64,000 nt of DNA from JADJYF01 sp965278995 (GCA_965278995.1 OZ257136.1:1054001-1118000), one strand, 5' to 3'; counted from the stretch's first letter, positions 17,620-27,122 are shown. Translations and numbers: made by a program. Notes: generated by a model not told the origin, from the letters alone.

Positions 17620-17860
17620 GGCCTGCGGCACAGCATGAAACAGCAGTTTGCTGGCAACGATGGTCGTCGCCAGGCGGAACATCTGACTAGTGTTGCGCCA
17701 GTGCGTTTTGCCTGTGCTTTATTGCGGTCGTCGAACGCTGTACGCTCTGCGCCCGGCGGCCGCCGGGCCGGCACGCAGCATCGTACCGACAATCACGATG
17801 TCCCCGCAGCATCACCGGCGGTGACCTCGGCGCGCTGTGCAGATTAATGCCTCGATCCAG

Positions 17861-17947
17861 GCCCGGGTGGCGAAACTGGTAGACGCAGCGGACTTAAAAT
17901 CCGCCGACCGCAAGGTCATGCCGGTTCGATTCCGGCCCCGGGCACCA
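17861..17947 (+). tRNA. tRNA-Leu(TAA)
   Basis: This 87-base class II tRNA has acceptor arm GCCCGGG paired with CCCGGGC, a D-arm GGCGAAACTGGTAGACGC, anticodon TAA at 17895-17897 in loop CTTAAAA, a long variable arm (GACCGCAAGGTC), T-arm with GTTCGATTC and an encoded ACCA. It matches leuZ of the enterobacterial glyW-cysT-leuZ cluster. Confidence 0.97.
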
Positions 17948-18016
17948 TAGACGATTCCGCACAACGCCGTCCGAGACCGGGCCGCCGATGACGCGCGGCC
18001 AAGCCATCATCCCGCT

Positions 18017-18847
18017 TCAGGCGCGGGAGCGTCGGGCTACCCCAGCTACCAGTCCGAGCAGGCCGGTTCCGAGCAGGAGCACAGCCGGCGGCAAGGGCAC
18101 CGGCTCAGCTTCAACCTGGAAATCAAGCACGATGCTGTCGAGCGAGACGCTGCCGCCGCTGGTCTGGTAGATGGTGCCGTAAATCGGTACGTCGATATAG
18201 CCGGTGAGCACATCCTGGTAGACGAAACCGTAAAGGGGCTGCTCCCCGATTACGTTGTTTTCATCGTCGTAAATCGGCTCGTAGCCGATGATCACTTCGA
18301 CGTACTGTGTCACGTACTGCGGTTGCGTCTCGTAGCCGATGACGCCCTCGTGGTTGTAATGGTTGTCGGTCTGGATCCATAGATAGCCGGCGAAGCCGAT
18401 ATCCGGCAGTGAGCCGATGGTGCTGCCGGTCGCACTCCATGAACTCCCGCCGCTCAGCGCTCCGCCATTGTAGCTAGCGCCGTAGTAAGCGAACGAGAAC
18501 GCATCTGAGGCACCGAGGGTGGCGTCATCACCGACGTAACTGCTACCGCTACCGGACAGGGAATGGCCGAGCACGCTGAAGCCTGGATTGGCCTGAACGG
18601 TGAACTGTGCGGAGAAGTAGTGCGAAGCGTAATAGGATTGCTGATCTGGCGGCGCATCGAGCGTGAAGCCGGGATTGAAGACGATTTGCGTGCCGGAAAT
18701 CGACGGTGTACCGACGTTGTTCAAGGTGCTGTCGTCGTAGTTGATGGTCAGCGGCCCGGTATTGACCGATACAATGGCCGCCCCGGCCGGACTGGCGACG
18801 GCACACAGTGCAACGATACCCAAAGCGTGACGGTATGAATCTCTCAT
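18017..18847 (-). CDS. PEP-CTERM-type secreted protein (VPLPP variant)
   Basis: This 276-residue protein has a signal peptide (MRDSYRHALGIVALCAVASPAGA) and a C-terminal sorting signal VPLPPAVLLLGTGLLGLVAG followed by basic residues, the VPxP variant of PEP-CTERM. The middle is Ser/Gly/Tyr-rich with repeated IIGYEPIYD / YVTQYVEV stretches, and no enzymatic motif is visible. The ATG at 18847 is preceded by GGGAGAGC; an in-frame extension to 18964 lacks a ribosome site and signal peptide. It converges on tRNA-Leu with 69 bases between. The partner exosortase is not seen here. Confidence 0.82.
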   Translation of the reverse strand: MRDSYRHALGIVALCAVASPAGAAIVSVNTGPLTINYDDSTLNNVGTPSISGTQIVFNPGFTLDAPPDQQSYYASHYFSAQFTVQANPGFSVLGHSLSGSGSSYVGDDATLGASDAFSFAYYGASYNGGALSGGSSWSATGSTIGSLPDIGFAGYLWIQTDNHYNHEGVIGYETQPQYVTQYVEVIIGYEPIYDDENNVIGEQPLYGFVYQDVLTGYIDVPIYGTIYQTSGGSVSLDSIVLDFQVEAEPVPLPPAVLLLGTGLLGLVAGVARRSRA

Positions 18848-19297
18848 TGCTCTCCCTCTTATTGTGGTTGTTCTCGCAGCCGCGAGTGGTCGCGGAGCAT
18901 GAGGCTGCGTTGTGACACAAATGTGAGGCAATTTGCAGTTCCGCCATTCCTTTGGATCGCACAATGAGAACCATGCGGCAAACTTTTGCCCTCAGTGCAG
19001 GTGACAACGCGAATCCGAGGCGTGCAGTGATCCATGTGCGCTGGTTCCAGTACTCGCCACTGGAACCGGTCTGCAACATGCCTTCTGACAGCAGGGCGGC
19101 GACTACGGTCACGTCGCGCACCTTCGCCTACCCAGCCCCGGACGACGCTGCCTCAGGACCTTGGTAGTGCAGTGCACAAACTCGCTCGCATTGTTGCTCA
19201 TCTCATCCATTAGTGGGATAAATCTCACTGCGCATAGCTCGTTACAAGCGACTTGTGATACGGTAAACAAACTAGCTCACGTTACTTACGACGCCTA
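18848..19297. other. 450-base divergent intergenic region
   Basis: It lies between the minus-strand PEP-CTERM gene and the plus-strand GGDEF-EAL gene and should hold both promoters. Short open frames here (for example 18952-19167 on the plus strand) have no ribosome site or recognisable domain. It contains the inverted repeat at 19043-19067 and, at about 19244-19260, a short ACAAG-CGA-CTTGT repeat just before the GGDEF-EAL gene. Confidence 0.5.
19043..19067. repeat. Perfect inverted repeat, 9-bp arms
   Basis: The arms GGTTCCAGT and ACTGGAACC are exact complements around a 7-base centre. There is no T-run on either strand, so it is unlikely to be a terminator. It may be an operator for one of the divergent genes. 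Confidence 0.55.
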
Positions 19298-21121
19298 ATG
19301 ACAAAACATCGCGCGTCCAGAGGCGATGCTGTCCGCCCAGCGGCACCGCCGAAGCCATCGCGTCCTCCCGCTGTCGGGCTATTGTCGTCGTTGCCAACGG
19401 GCAGCGAGATGCGCGTGCTTGTGCTGGAACCGGATCTCGTCGTCGGCGCGCGACTCAACCGCCAATTGCTGCGCGCCGGTGGCGCAACGCTGATTGTCGA
19501 CACCGCTATTTCGCTCGCGGCCGGTCTTGAGATCCTGCGCTCGCGGCCTATCGATATCGTCGTCAGCGCGCTCGACCTGCCGGATGCCGCAGGCAGTGCT
19601 GTGGTCCGTGCGCTACTCGCCGAAGATGAAGCCTTGCCGATAGTGCTGGCAGTGGAGCGCAGCAAACAGGACGATATGCTCGAATCGCTCGGCGAAGGCG
19701 CCGAGGATTTTATCGACAAGGGCCTGCGTGACGGTGAGTTGATGCTGCGAACGATGCGTTACGCAATCGAGCGCAAGAGTGCCGCGCGGCACCTGGCCTA
19801 TCTTGCACATCACGATCGCCTGACCGGACTCGCCAATCGCGAACTGCTCCGCGATCGTCTGCAACAGGCCATGATCCGTATGGAACGCGCCGGCCGGATG
19901 ACCGCGGTGCTGGTACTCGATCTCGATCGATTCAAATCGATCAATGACACACTCGGCCACGGCGCCGGCGACGAACTGTTGATCGCCGTCGCTTTCCGCC
20001 TTAAAAGCTGCGTACGTCGAATGGATACGATTGCGCGTGTCGGCAGCGATGAGTTTGCCGTCGTTGTCGAAGACGTCGAGGAAGAGGCGGATATCGACGC
20101 GGTCTGCGCCAAGATTCTCAGCGGTCTCGCCGAGCCTCTCCAGGTTCGCGGTCAGGAGCTGTTCATCACGGCCAGCATTGGCATCGCTTTTTGTCCCCTC
20201 GATGGCTGGGACGTCAGCGAATTGTTGAGGAATGCCGATACAGCGATGTTTCGGGCCAAGACGGCCGGAGGCGGGCACGCCTGCCGTTACACCGCTGAGC
20301 TCAACGTCGCGCTGAATGAGAGCATGCAGCTTGAGACAGCGCTGCGCCATGCGCTGGCCGAAAACGCGCTGTACGTGTGCTATCAGCCCAAGCTCAGTCT
20401 GCAGACCGGCAGGTTGGTCGGGGTCGAGGCACTGTTGCGCTGGCAACATCCGGAGTTCGGACTGGTGCCGCCGACCCGGTTCATTCCGCTGGCCGAAGAA
20501 ACCGGTTTGATTGTGTCGATAGGCGAATGGGTGCTGCGCCAGGTGTGCGCCGACATGCGGCGCTGGGAAGCGCTCGGTTTCGAAGAGTTCAGTGTCGCAG
20601 TCAATCTCTCGCCGCGCCAGTTCCGTCACGGCGAGTTCAGCACCCTGGTCCAGAGCGTGCTCGAGGAAACTGCCGTCGATCCTAACCAGCTGGTCTTCGA
20701 GATCACCGAAAACCTGTTGATGGAAGACACCGAAGTCAGCCGCATCCAACTCGACGCCCTCAAGGGCATGGGCGTGATGGTCTATCTGGACGACTTCGGC
20801 ACCGGCTATTCATCGCTGGCCTATCTCAAGCGGTTTCACATCGATGGCCTGAAAATCGACCGCAGTTTCATCCACGATATCCCCGGCAACGGCGACGAAG
20901 AAGCGGTTACGCGGGCCGTTATCGCATTGGGCCGCGCCTTGCACCTGGGCGTGGTTGCGGAAGGGGTCGAAACGCAGGTTCAACTGGACTTTCTGCTTCG
21001 CGAAGGCTGTGACGAGGTGCAGGGTTTTCTGTTCAGCCAGCCCCTGACCTTCGATGATTTTGTCAGCTGGCTGGCGGGCAGCGCTCGCGGCGACTGGCGG
21101 ACTCGCGTCGCCGTTGGCTGA
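19298..21121 (+). CDS. Pseudo-receiver + GGDEF + EAL protein, probable c-di-GMP phosphodiesterase
   Basis: This 607-residue cytoplasmic protein has a receiver-like domain (38-155), GGDEF (168-335) and EAL (340-600) domains. The receiver lacks the phosphoacceptor (Ala91 instead of Asp, with Asp93 at +2) and the Thr switch residue, so it probably binds rather than receives phosphate. The cyclase motif is GSDEF (249-253), not GGDEF, so cyclase activity is doubtful. The EAL side is intact: EALLRW from 377, FEITENLL, DDFGTGYSS, GLKIDRSF, EGVET and QGFLFSQP supply metal ligands and loop 6. The net prediction is cyclic di-GMP hydrolysis, possibly GTP-stimulated. An alternative ATG at 19409 would begin just before the receiver. 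Confidence 0.9.
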   Translation: MTKHRASRGDAVRPAAPPKPSRPPAVGLLSSLPTGSEMRVLVLEPDLVVGARLNRQLLRAGGATLIVDTAISLAAGLEILRSRPIDIVVSALDLPDAAGSAVVRALLAEDEALPIVLAVERSKQDDMLESLGEGAEDFIDKGLRDGELMLRTMRYAIERKSAARHLAYLAHHDRLTGLANRELLRDRLQQAMIRMERAGRMTAVLVLDLDRFKSINDTLGHGAGDELLIAVAFRLKSCVRRMDTIARVGSDEFAVVVEDVEEEADIDAVCAKILSGLAEPLQVRGQELFITASIGIAFCPLDGWDVSELLRNADTAMFRAKTAGGGHACRYTAELNVALNESMQLETALRHALAENALYVCYQPKLSLQTGRLVGVEALLRWQHPEFGLVPPTRFIPLAEETGLIVSIGEWVLRQVCADMRRWEALGFEEFSVAVNLSPRQFRHGEFSTLVQSVLEETAVDPNQLVFEITENLLMEDTEVSRIQLDALKGMGVMVYLDDFGTGYSSLAYLKRFHIDGLKIDRSFIHDIPGNGDEEAVTRAVIALGRALHLGVVAEGVETQVQLDFLLREGCDEVQGFLFSQPLTFDDFVSWLAGSARGDWRTRVAVG

Positions 21122-21482
21122 TAGGTGCGTGGGCAGCGCGACGCGCGGTTGCCTTTATTGTCGCGAAAATTCCACAGCCGGATCAGGATCTGTCTGATTT
21201 TGCCCGTAATTCTTGCATTGCATTTCGATTGCAATAGAATAGCACCGTCTGCTTATTACAACTGACAGCGGTACTGCCGACGAGCGGCAGCCGTACACAG
21301 TCAGCCCGTAGGTACTCTGGCCCGGAGTGCCCGCACGCCATGGCTACACCGACGCTGGACAAAATTGTTGCGCTGCGGGAATGTGCGCGACAACGCACCG
21401 GCATCAACGACCAGCGCTGCTAGTCTGATGATGCGCGGTGTTTGCTTCGAATATTGACTGACGGGACCAGGCTACACGACAC
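21122..21482. other. 361-base gap upstream of squalene-hopene cyclase
   Basis: No gene with a ribosome site and plausible coding content was found. A 26-codon frame (about 21340-21423) shows no recognisable similarity. The one promoter-like match (21213-21240) is listed separately, and would leave a leader of about 240 bases. Confidence 0.5.
21213..21240 (+). promoter_or_regulatory. Possible sigma-70 promoter for squalene-hopene cyclase
   Basis: TTGCAT (3/6 to the -35 consensus) and TAGAAT (5/6 to the -10 consensus) are 16 bases apart. The same stretch contains an inverted ATTGCA/TGCAAT pair. Confidence 0.25.
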
Positions 21483-23546
21483 ATGATGGAAGAACGCTAT
21501 CACAGCCACACCGCGACTTCGCCAGCGCCCGCGCTGGGCGGCGCGAGCCTCCTCGACCAGCGCGTCGCGCATCCTGTCGAGCGTGCAGTCGACGCGGTAC
21601 AGGCCTGTCTGAACCGGGCTTCGCAGGCACTACTCGGGCGCCAGGCCAATGATGGTCACTGGCGGTTCGATCTCGAAGCGGATGCGACCATCCCTTCCGA
21701 ATACATCCTGCTGCAGCACTTTCTCGGTCGCTCGAACAAGGAGCGCGAAGAGGGTATCGGGCGCTACCTGCGCCGCCGGCAGGCGCGCAATGGCAGCTGG
21801 TCGCTTTACCATGGTGGCCCGGGCGACATGAGTGCGACCGTCAAGGCCTATTTCGCGCTCAAGATGACAGGGCATTCAGCAGATGCGCCGTACATGGTTC
21901 GCGCTCGGCACTGGGTGCTGACCAATGGCGGCGCCGAGAAGGTCAATGTATTTACGCGCATCGCGCTGGCGATTTTCGGTCAGTTGCCATGGCGGACAGT
22001 GCCGGCCATGCCGGTCGAGATCATGTTCCTGCCGCGCTGGTGGTTTTTCAATCTGAGCAAGGTCTCGTATTGGTCGCGTTGCGTCATCGTGCCGTTGTTG
22101 ATCATTTTTGCCAAACGGCCGGTCGTGCATGTCGATGACCATCTCGGTATCGCCGAGCTGTTTCATACGCCGCCCAAACGCCTGCGTCACCTCGATCATT
22201 TTCATACCAGCACCCCGTTGAAGAATTGTTTTCTGGTGCTCGACCGCCTGATCAAGATGGTCGAACCGCTGATTCCGGATGCGATCCGCGGCCGCGCGCT
22301 CAAGCGCGCCGAGAACTGGATGCGCGATCACACCAAAGGTAAAGGTGGTATCGGTGCCATTTATCCGGCGATGGCGAACGCCGCGATGGCGCTACGCCTG
22401 GTCGGCGCAACCGACGATGATGCCGATCTGATGCGGACCATCCAGGCTATCGAAGATCTCGTGCTGGACGGTGAAAACGAAACCTATTGCCAGCCCTGCG
22501 TTTCGCCGATCTGGGATACCTGCCTGTCGTTATCTGCCCTGACCGAGGCGGGCGCCCAAGCTGATCACCCCGCCGTTCAGCAGGCAGTGGAGTGGCTGTT
22601 CGACCACCAGATTTTTGTCTCCGGCGACTGGTGCGATCAGGCACCGGGTCTCGAATCCGGTGGCTGGGCTTTCCAGTACGAGAACGATAAATATCCCGAT
22701 GTCGACGATACCGGCATGGTTCTGATGTCCCTGCTGCGAGCCGGCGCACACGATAAGCAGCACAAGCGCAAACGCATCAACCAGGCACTGAACTGGCTGC
22801 TCGGCATGCAGAATCCAGACGGCAGTTGGGGCGCTTTCGACATTGGCAACAACTACGAGTATCTGAACAAGATCCCGTTTGCCGACCACGGTGCGCTGGT
22901 CGATCCAGGTACTGCCGACCTGACTGCGCGCTGTATCGAGCTGCTGGCCATGCTTGGCTATGACGCCTCGTTTCCGCCAGTCAAACGCGCGCTCGCTTTC
23001 ATCGAACGTGATCAGGAAGAAGACGGTTCGTGGTATGGCCGCTGGGGCGTGAACTACCTGTACGGGACGTGGAGTGTGCTTGCTGCACTTGGCGCGATCG
23101 GCGAAGACGTTGCGCGCCCATATGTGCGCAAAGCCGTGCAATGGTTGCAGGACAAACAGAATGAAGACGGTGGCTGGGGTGAGAGCTGCAATTCCTATGA
23201 TGACCGCGCACTGAGCGGGCATGGCATCAGCACGCCGTCGCAGACTGCCTGGGCGTTGCTTGGACTGATGGCCGCGGGCGCTACCGGCTGCCCGCAAGTG
23301 CAGCGCGGCGTCGACTATCTCGTTCGCACGCAGAACGCGGCGGGCGAATGGGATGAAGAAGAATATACCGGCACCGGTTTTCCGCGCGTGTTCTATCTTC
23401 GGTACCACGGCTACAGCCGTTATTTCCCGGTATGGGCACTGGCGACTTTCGCCCGCGCACGGGCCGGTCTGCCAACGCGCCAGGTCGAAGTCATGAACGA
23501 CGGTCCTATTGACCTCGGGCCGATACCCGCCCTCGCCATGGCTTGA
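21483..23546 (+). CDS. shc: Squalene-hopene cyclase
   Basis: This 687-residue membrane-associated enzyme cyclises squalene to hopene/hopanol, the committed step of hopanoid synthesis. The catalytic DxDD (Asp406, Asp408, Asp409; YPDVDDTGMVLM) that protonates squalene is present, and several QW repeats are visible (for example QNPDGSWGAF, QEEDGSWYGRWG and QNEDGGWGES). Length suits proteobacterial enzymes (650-690). The start carries two tandem ATGs (21483 and 21486). No other hopanoid genes (hpnC, hpnD, hpnE or hpnH) appear in the window. The acyl-CoA dehydrogenase gene begins 4 bases after it, so the two are transcriptionally linked. Confidence 0.96.
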   Translation: MMEERYHSHTATSPAPALGGASLLDQRVAHPVERAVDAVQACLNRASQALLGRQANDGHWRFDLEADATIPSEYILLQHFLGRSNKEREEGIGRYLRRRQARNGSWSLYHGGPGDMSATVKAYFALKMTGHSADAPYMVRARHWVLTNGGAEKVNVFTRIALAIFGQLPWRTVPAMPVEIMFLPRWWFFNLSKVSYWSRCVIVPLLIIFAKRPVVHVDDHLGIAELFHTPPKRLRHLDHFHTSTPLKNCFLVLDRLIKMVEPLIPDAIRGRALKRAENWMRDHTKGKGGIGAIYPAMANAAMALRLVGATDDDADLMRTIQAIEDLVLDGENETYCQPCVSPIWDTCLSLSALTEAGAQADHPAVQQAVEWLFDHQIFVSGDWCDQAPGLESGGWAFQYENDKYPDVDDTGMVLMSLLRAGAHDKQHKRKRINQALNWLLGMQNPDGSWGAFDIGNNYEYLNKIPFADHGALVDPGTADLTARCIELLAMLGYDASFPPVKRALAFIERDQEEDGSWYGRWGVNYLYGTWSVLAALGAIGEDVARPYVRKAVQWLQDKQNEDGGWGESCNSYDDRALSGHGISTPSQTAWALLGLMAAGATGCPQVQRGVDYLVRTQNAAGEWDEEEYTGTGFPRVFYLRYHGYSRYFPVWALATFARARAGLPTRQVEVMNDGPIDLGPIPALAMA

Positions 23547-23550
23547 GTCG

Positions 23551-25332
23551 ATGCTGGAGTACGCTGCACCCGTGCGTGACATGCAGTTCGTGATCAGCGA
23601 ACTGGTCGGTCTTGCACGTGTCCAGCAACTGCCCGGATGTGAGGAAGTCACCGAGGATCTCGTCACTGCAGTGCTGGACGAAGCGGCGCGCCTGGCTGCA
23701 GAAGTTCTGGCTCCGCTGAATCGCTCCGGCGATCTCGAGGGTTGTCGTCTCGACGGTATTACGGTGCACACGCCGGCCGGCTGGCGGGCCGCTTATCAAG
23801 CGTTCTGCGACGGCGGCTGGGGCGCGCTGGCGATGAATCCGAATTATGGCGGTCAGGGCCTGCCCAAACTCGTCGCCACCGCAGTGGCCGAGATGTGGGA
23901 CTCCGCCAACATGGCGTTCGCCTTGTGTCCGTTGTTGACGGGCGGTGCCATCGAGGCGATCGAGCATCACGGCAGCGATACGCTCCGCGCTCAGTATCTT
24001 GAAAAATTGATCTCCGGCAGCTGGACCGGGACGATGAATCTGACTGAGCCGCAAGCCGGTTCGGATCTAAGCGCGGTGCGCACGCGTGCCGTGCCGGAGG
24101 GCGACCACTATCTCATTACCGGCCAGAAGATTTTCATCACTTACGGTGAGCACGACCTGACTGAAAATATCGTGCATCTCGTGCTCGCGCGCCTGCCAGA
24201 TGCGCCACCGGGAACACGGGGTATTTCGCTGTTCGTGGTGCCCAAGTTTCTAATCGAAGCCGATGGCAGTCTCGGCCGGCGCAACGATCTGCGCTGCGTG
24301 TCGATCGAACACAAGCTCGGCATCCATGGCAGCCCGACCGCGGTGATGTCTTATGGCGATCAGGGCGGAGCGGTCGGCTATCTGGTTGGCGAAGTGAATC
24401 GCGGGCTGATGCACATGTTCACGATGATGAATGCCGCCCGTCATGCGGTCGGTCGCGAGGGCCTGGCCGTCGCAGAAGGGGCTTATCAGCACGCGTTGAA
24501 GTATGCGCGGACGCGCGTGCAGGGGCAGGTGCCGGGTGGTGCCGAGCGGGCGACGATCGTCGAACACGGCGACGTTCGCCGGATGTTGATGACGATGAAG
24601 TCGCAAATCGAGGCGATGCGCGCGCTGGCTTATGTTTGCGCAGTCGAATACGACGTCGCCGCGCGCCACCCCGATAGCGCGGTGGCCGCACGCGCCGAGC
24701 GTCGTGGTGACCTGCTGACACCGATAGTCAAAGGCTGGAGCACCGAGACCGGCCAGGAACTGGCCTCGCTCGGCGTACAGGTGTTCGGCGGAATGGGCTT
24801 CGTTGAAGAAACCGGTGCTGCCCAGTATCTGCGCGATGCCCGTATTACGACCATTTACGAAGGCACTACCGGCATCCAGGCCGGTGACCTCGTCGGGCGC
24901 AAGACGCTGCGCGATGGCGGTGTTGCCATGCGCGAACTGCTCGACGATATGCGGGCAACACTGCTCGACCTCGCTGGCGCGAATGGCAACGTTGCCGTCG
25001 TGCGCAATGCCCTCGAGACGAGCGTGAGCGACCTGACTGGCGCTTACCAGTGGCTCCTCGCCAGCGCACCGGACCCGCGCCTGTCGGCAGCGGCCTCGGT
25101 GCCTTATCTGCGCCTGTGCGGCATCGTCTGTGGCGGCTGGTTGCTGGCCGATGCCGCTGGTATTGCTGAAGCAGCGTTGAGCGCCGGTAGCGGCGACGCT
25201 GCGTTCTACCGCGCCAAGCTGGCAACCGCCGAATTCTATGCTCGGCATATCCTGCCGCTGACCGGCGCGCTGGCGCGCATTATCATCGATGGATCAACGA
25301 GTCTGGCGGAGCTCGACACCGCGGTCCTCTGA
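23551..25332 (+). CDS. Acyl-CoA dehydrogenase (long form)
   Basis: This 593-residue flavoprotein belongs to the long acyl-CoA dehydrogenase group with an extra C-terminal domain. Domains are N-terminal helical (to about 160), the beta domain with MNLTEPQAGSDLSAVRT, and the C-terminal helical domain with GGMGFVEETGAAQYLRDARI and YEGTTGIQAGDL, which carries the catalytic Glu. It oxidises an acyl-CoA with FAD and passes electrons to ETF. The ATG at 23551 (MLEYAAPVRDMQFV) fits the family's N-terminus. It starts 4 bases after shc, an unusual pairing; a shared physiological role is not obvious. Confidence 0.9.
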   Translation: MLEYAAPVRDMQFVISELVGLARVQQLPGCEEVTEDLVTAVLDEAARLAAEVLAPLNRSGDLEGCRLDGITVHTPAGWRAAYQAFCDGGWGALAMNPNYGGQGLPKLVATAVAEMWDSANMAFALCPLLTGGAIEAIEHHGSDTLRAQYLEKLISGSWTGTMNLTEPQAGSDLSAVRTRAVPEGDHYLITGQKIFITYGEHDLTENIVHLVLARLPDAPPGTRGISLFVVPKFLIEADGSLGRRNDLRCVSIEHKLGIHGSPTAVMSYGDQGGAVGYLVGEVNRGLMHMFTMMNAARHAVGREGLAVAEGAYQHALKYARTRVQGQVPGGAERATIVEHGDVRRMLMTMKSQIEAMRALAYVCAVEYDVAARHPDSAVAARAERRGDLLTPIVKGWSTETGQELASLGVQVFGGMGFVEETGAAQYLRDARITTIYEGTTGIQAGDLVGRKTLRDGGVAMRELLDDMRATLLDLAGANGNVAVVRNALETSVSDLTGAYQWLLASAPDPRLSAAASVPYLRLCGIVCGGWLLADAAGIAEAALSAGSGDAAFYRAKLATAEFYARHILPLTGALARIIIDGSTSLAELDTAVL

Positions 25333-25435
25333 CTATCAACGGCGCTAATCGACGGGCCCTTCGAGGGCCGATCAAGGTCCCCCACCCTGGCCCGCTTCTG
25401 CTATCGTTGCGGGCCTGAACTCTCGGGGATAATCC

Positions 25436-26641
25436 ATGCTGCAGGCTCTGATTGCCGCGCTCGACGCAGCCGTGACGCAATGGTGCGTCGGGCATAGTCA
25501 CAACATCCGCGATTTGCGCCGTTACGCGCGTCTACGGGTGCCGCGACCGATGTTCCATTACATGGATGGAGCAGCCGACGACGAGGTTACACTGGCGCGC
25601 AATCAGGGTGATTTCAGCCGCTACGAACTGCTGCCGCGCTATCTCGTCGATGTCAGTGCCATCGATACGCGAACGACCGTGATGGGGCAGCCGATAGATT
25701 TTCCCGTCGTGCTGGCACCTACCGGCATGTCGCGGCTGTTCAACAACGATGGCGAACTGGCTGTGGCAACTGCCGCTGCCGAGGCCGGCACGGTCTATTC
25801 GCTGTCGACGGTTGGTACGCATTCGATTGAGCAGGTAGCAGCAGTCTGCGCGGGGCCCAAATGGTTTCAGCTGTACGTTTTTCGCGATCGCGAACTGGTG
25901 ACCGAGTTCATCGAGCGTTGTCGTGCAGCGCACTATCACGCGCTGTGTCTGACCGTCGATGTCCCGCTACCGGGCAATCGCGAACGCGACCTGTATACCG
26001 GCATGGCAATACCGCCGCGATTCACGGCCCGCAGCTGGTTCGATTTCTGTCTGCATCCGCTATGGGGCCTGAAGTACGTGCTGTCAAAGCAGCCTTTTGA
26101 ATTGGCCAATGTCGCGCATAAAGCAGGCGTTCAGGATCGCGAACTGACGACGCTGGTCGGTTATCTCGCCCGGCAGTTCGATCCCAGCACGACGTGGGAT
26201 GACGCCGCCTGGATGATCGAGCAATGGAAAGGCCCCTTCGCCATCAAGGGCATCTCCTGTGTCGAGGACGCCGTCCGCGCGGCCGACATTGGCGCGACAG
26301 CAATCATTCTTTCGAATCACGGCGGCCGTCAGCTTGATTGCGCACCGTCGCCCATCAGCCTGCTGGCCGACGTCAAAGCCGCCGTTGGTGACCGTATCGA
26401 GATCATTCTCGATGGCGGCGTTCGTCGCGGGACGGACGTCATCAAGGCCCTCGCGCTGGGTGCGCAAGCCTGCATGATCGGGCGACCTTATCTGTATGGG
26501 CTCGGTGCCGGCGGCAAAGCTGGTGTGGCGCGCGCCATCGAACTGCTGCGCGCGGAAATCGTGCGCGACATGGGCCTGCTGGGCGTGACGCGCATCGATC
26601 AGATCACAGCGGAGTACATTCGTGAACGACCCTCGTTTTGA
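25436..26641 (+). CDS. FMN-dependent alpha-hydroxy-acid oxidase (LldD-like)
   Basis: This 401-residue TIM-barrel flavoprotein resembles L-lactate dehydrogenase (LldD) and other alpha-hydroxy-acid oxidases. The active site shows the Tyr of MFHYMDGAADDE, the FMN-contacting LAPTGMSRLFN, and the catalytic His with Arg in SNHGGRQLD, followed by IILDGGVRRGTDVIKALALGA. GGGGATAA precedes the ATG. The next gene (CoA-binding protein) overlaps its end by 20 bases. Oxidation of L-lactate or a related 2-hydroxy acid is expected; specificity cannot be settled from sequence. Confidence 0.9.
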   Translation: MLQALIAALDAAVTQWCVGHSHNIRDLRRYARLRVPRPMFHYMDGAADDEVTLARNQGDFSRYELLPRYLVDVSAIDTRTTVMGQPIDFPVVLAPTGMSRLFNNDGELAVATAAAEAGTVYSLSTVGTHSIEQVAAVCAGPKWFQLYVFRDRELVTEFIERCRAAHYHALCLTVDVPLPGNRERDLYTGMAIPPRFTARSWFDFCLHPLWGLKYVLSKQPFELANVAHKAGVQDRELTTLVGYLARQFDPSTTWDDAAWMIEQWKGPFAIKGISCVEDAVRAADIGATAIILSNHGGRQLDCAPSPISLLADVKAAVGDRIEIILDGGVRRGTDVIKALALGAQACMIGRPYLYGLGAGGKAGVARAIELLRAEIVRDMGLLGVTRIDQITAEYIRERPSF

Positions 26642-27110
26642 GTGTGATATCGCGATGTTGCGACAGATCCTCGCTGATTCCCGCAGCGTTGCCGTAGTCG
26701 GTTTGTCGGACAACTGGCATCGGCCGAGCAATTTCGCCGCGAAATACATGCTGGACCATGGCTACCGGGTGGTCCCGGTCAACCCGATGTATGCGGAAGT
26801 GCTCGGCCAGCGCAGTTATGCGAGCTTGCGCGAGATCCCGGAGCCGATAGATATCGTCAATTGTTTCCGCCGTGCCGAGGACATCCTCCCGCTGGCAATC
26901 GACGCCATTGCCATGGGCGCGAAAGTGCTGTGGATGCAACTCGGCATCGTCAATATCGAAGCAGCGACGCTGGCAGCGGATGCTGGCCTGCAGGTGGTCA
27001 TGGATCGGTGCATCAAGATTGAGCATGCGCGTCTTTTCGGTGGCTTGAATTTTGTCGGCGTCAACACGCGTGTGATTTCATCCAAACGCTCCAAGATCAT
27101 CGTGAATTGA
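26622..27110 (+). CDS. CoA-binding protein, YccU family
   Basis: This 162-residue single-domain protein has the CoA-binding Rossmann fold, with VAVVGLSDNWHRPSN and the GYRVVPVNPMYAEVLGQ strand-turn-helix, then DIVNCFRRAEDILPLAIDA and KVLWMQLGI. YccU/YneT-like proteins bind CoA, but their cellular role is unclear. The GTG start at 26622 lies inside the previous gene, with GCGGAG upstream, so the genes are coupled. metY follows 12 bases later. Confidence 0.85.
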   Translation: MNDPRFECDIAMLRQILADSRSVAVVGLSDNWHRPSNFAAKYMLDHGYRVVPVNPMYAEVLGQRSYASLREIPEPIDIVNCFRRAEDILPLAIDAIAMGAKVLWMQLGIVNIEAATLAADAGLQVVMDRCIKIEHARLFGGLNFVGVNTRVISSKRSKIIVN

Positions 27111-27122
27111 GACTCAGGCAGA

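Noticed and set aside
18952..19167. A 71-codon plus-strand frame between the PEP-CTERM and GGDEF-EAL genes
   Set aside because: No ribosome site, no recognisable pattern, and it contains the inverted repeat.
25355..25375. A GGCCCT/AGGGCC hairpin before the hydroxy-acid oxidase
   Set aside because: No T-run follows; the palindrome is short and GC-driven, so neither terminator nor operator is supported.
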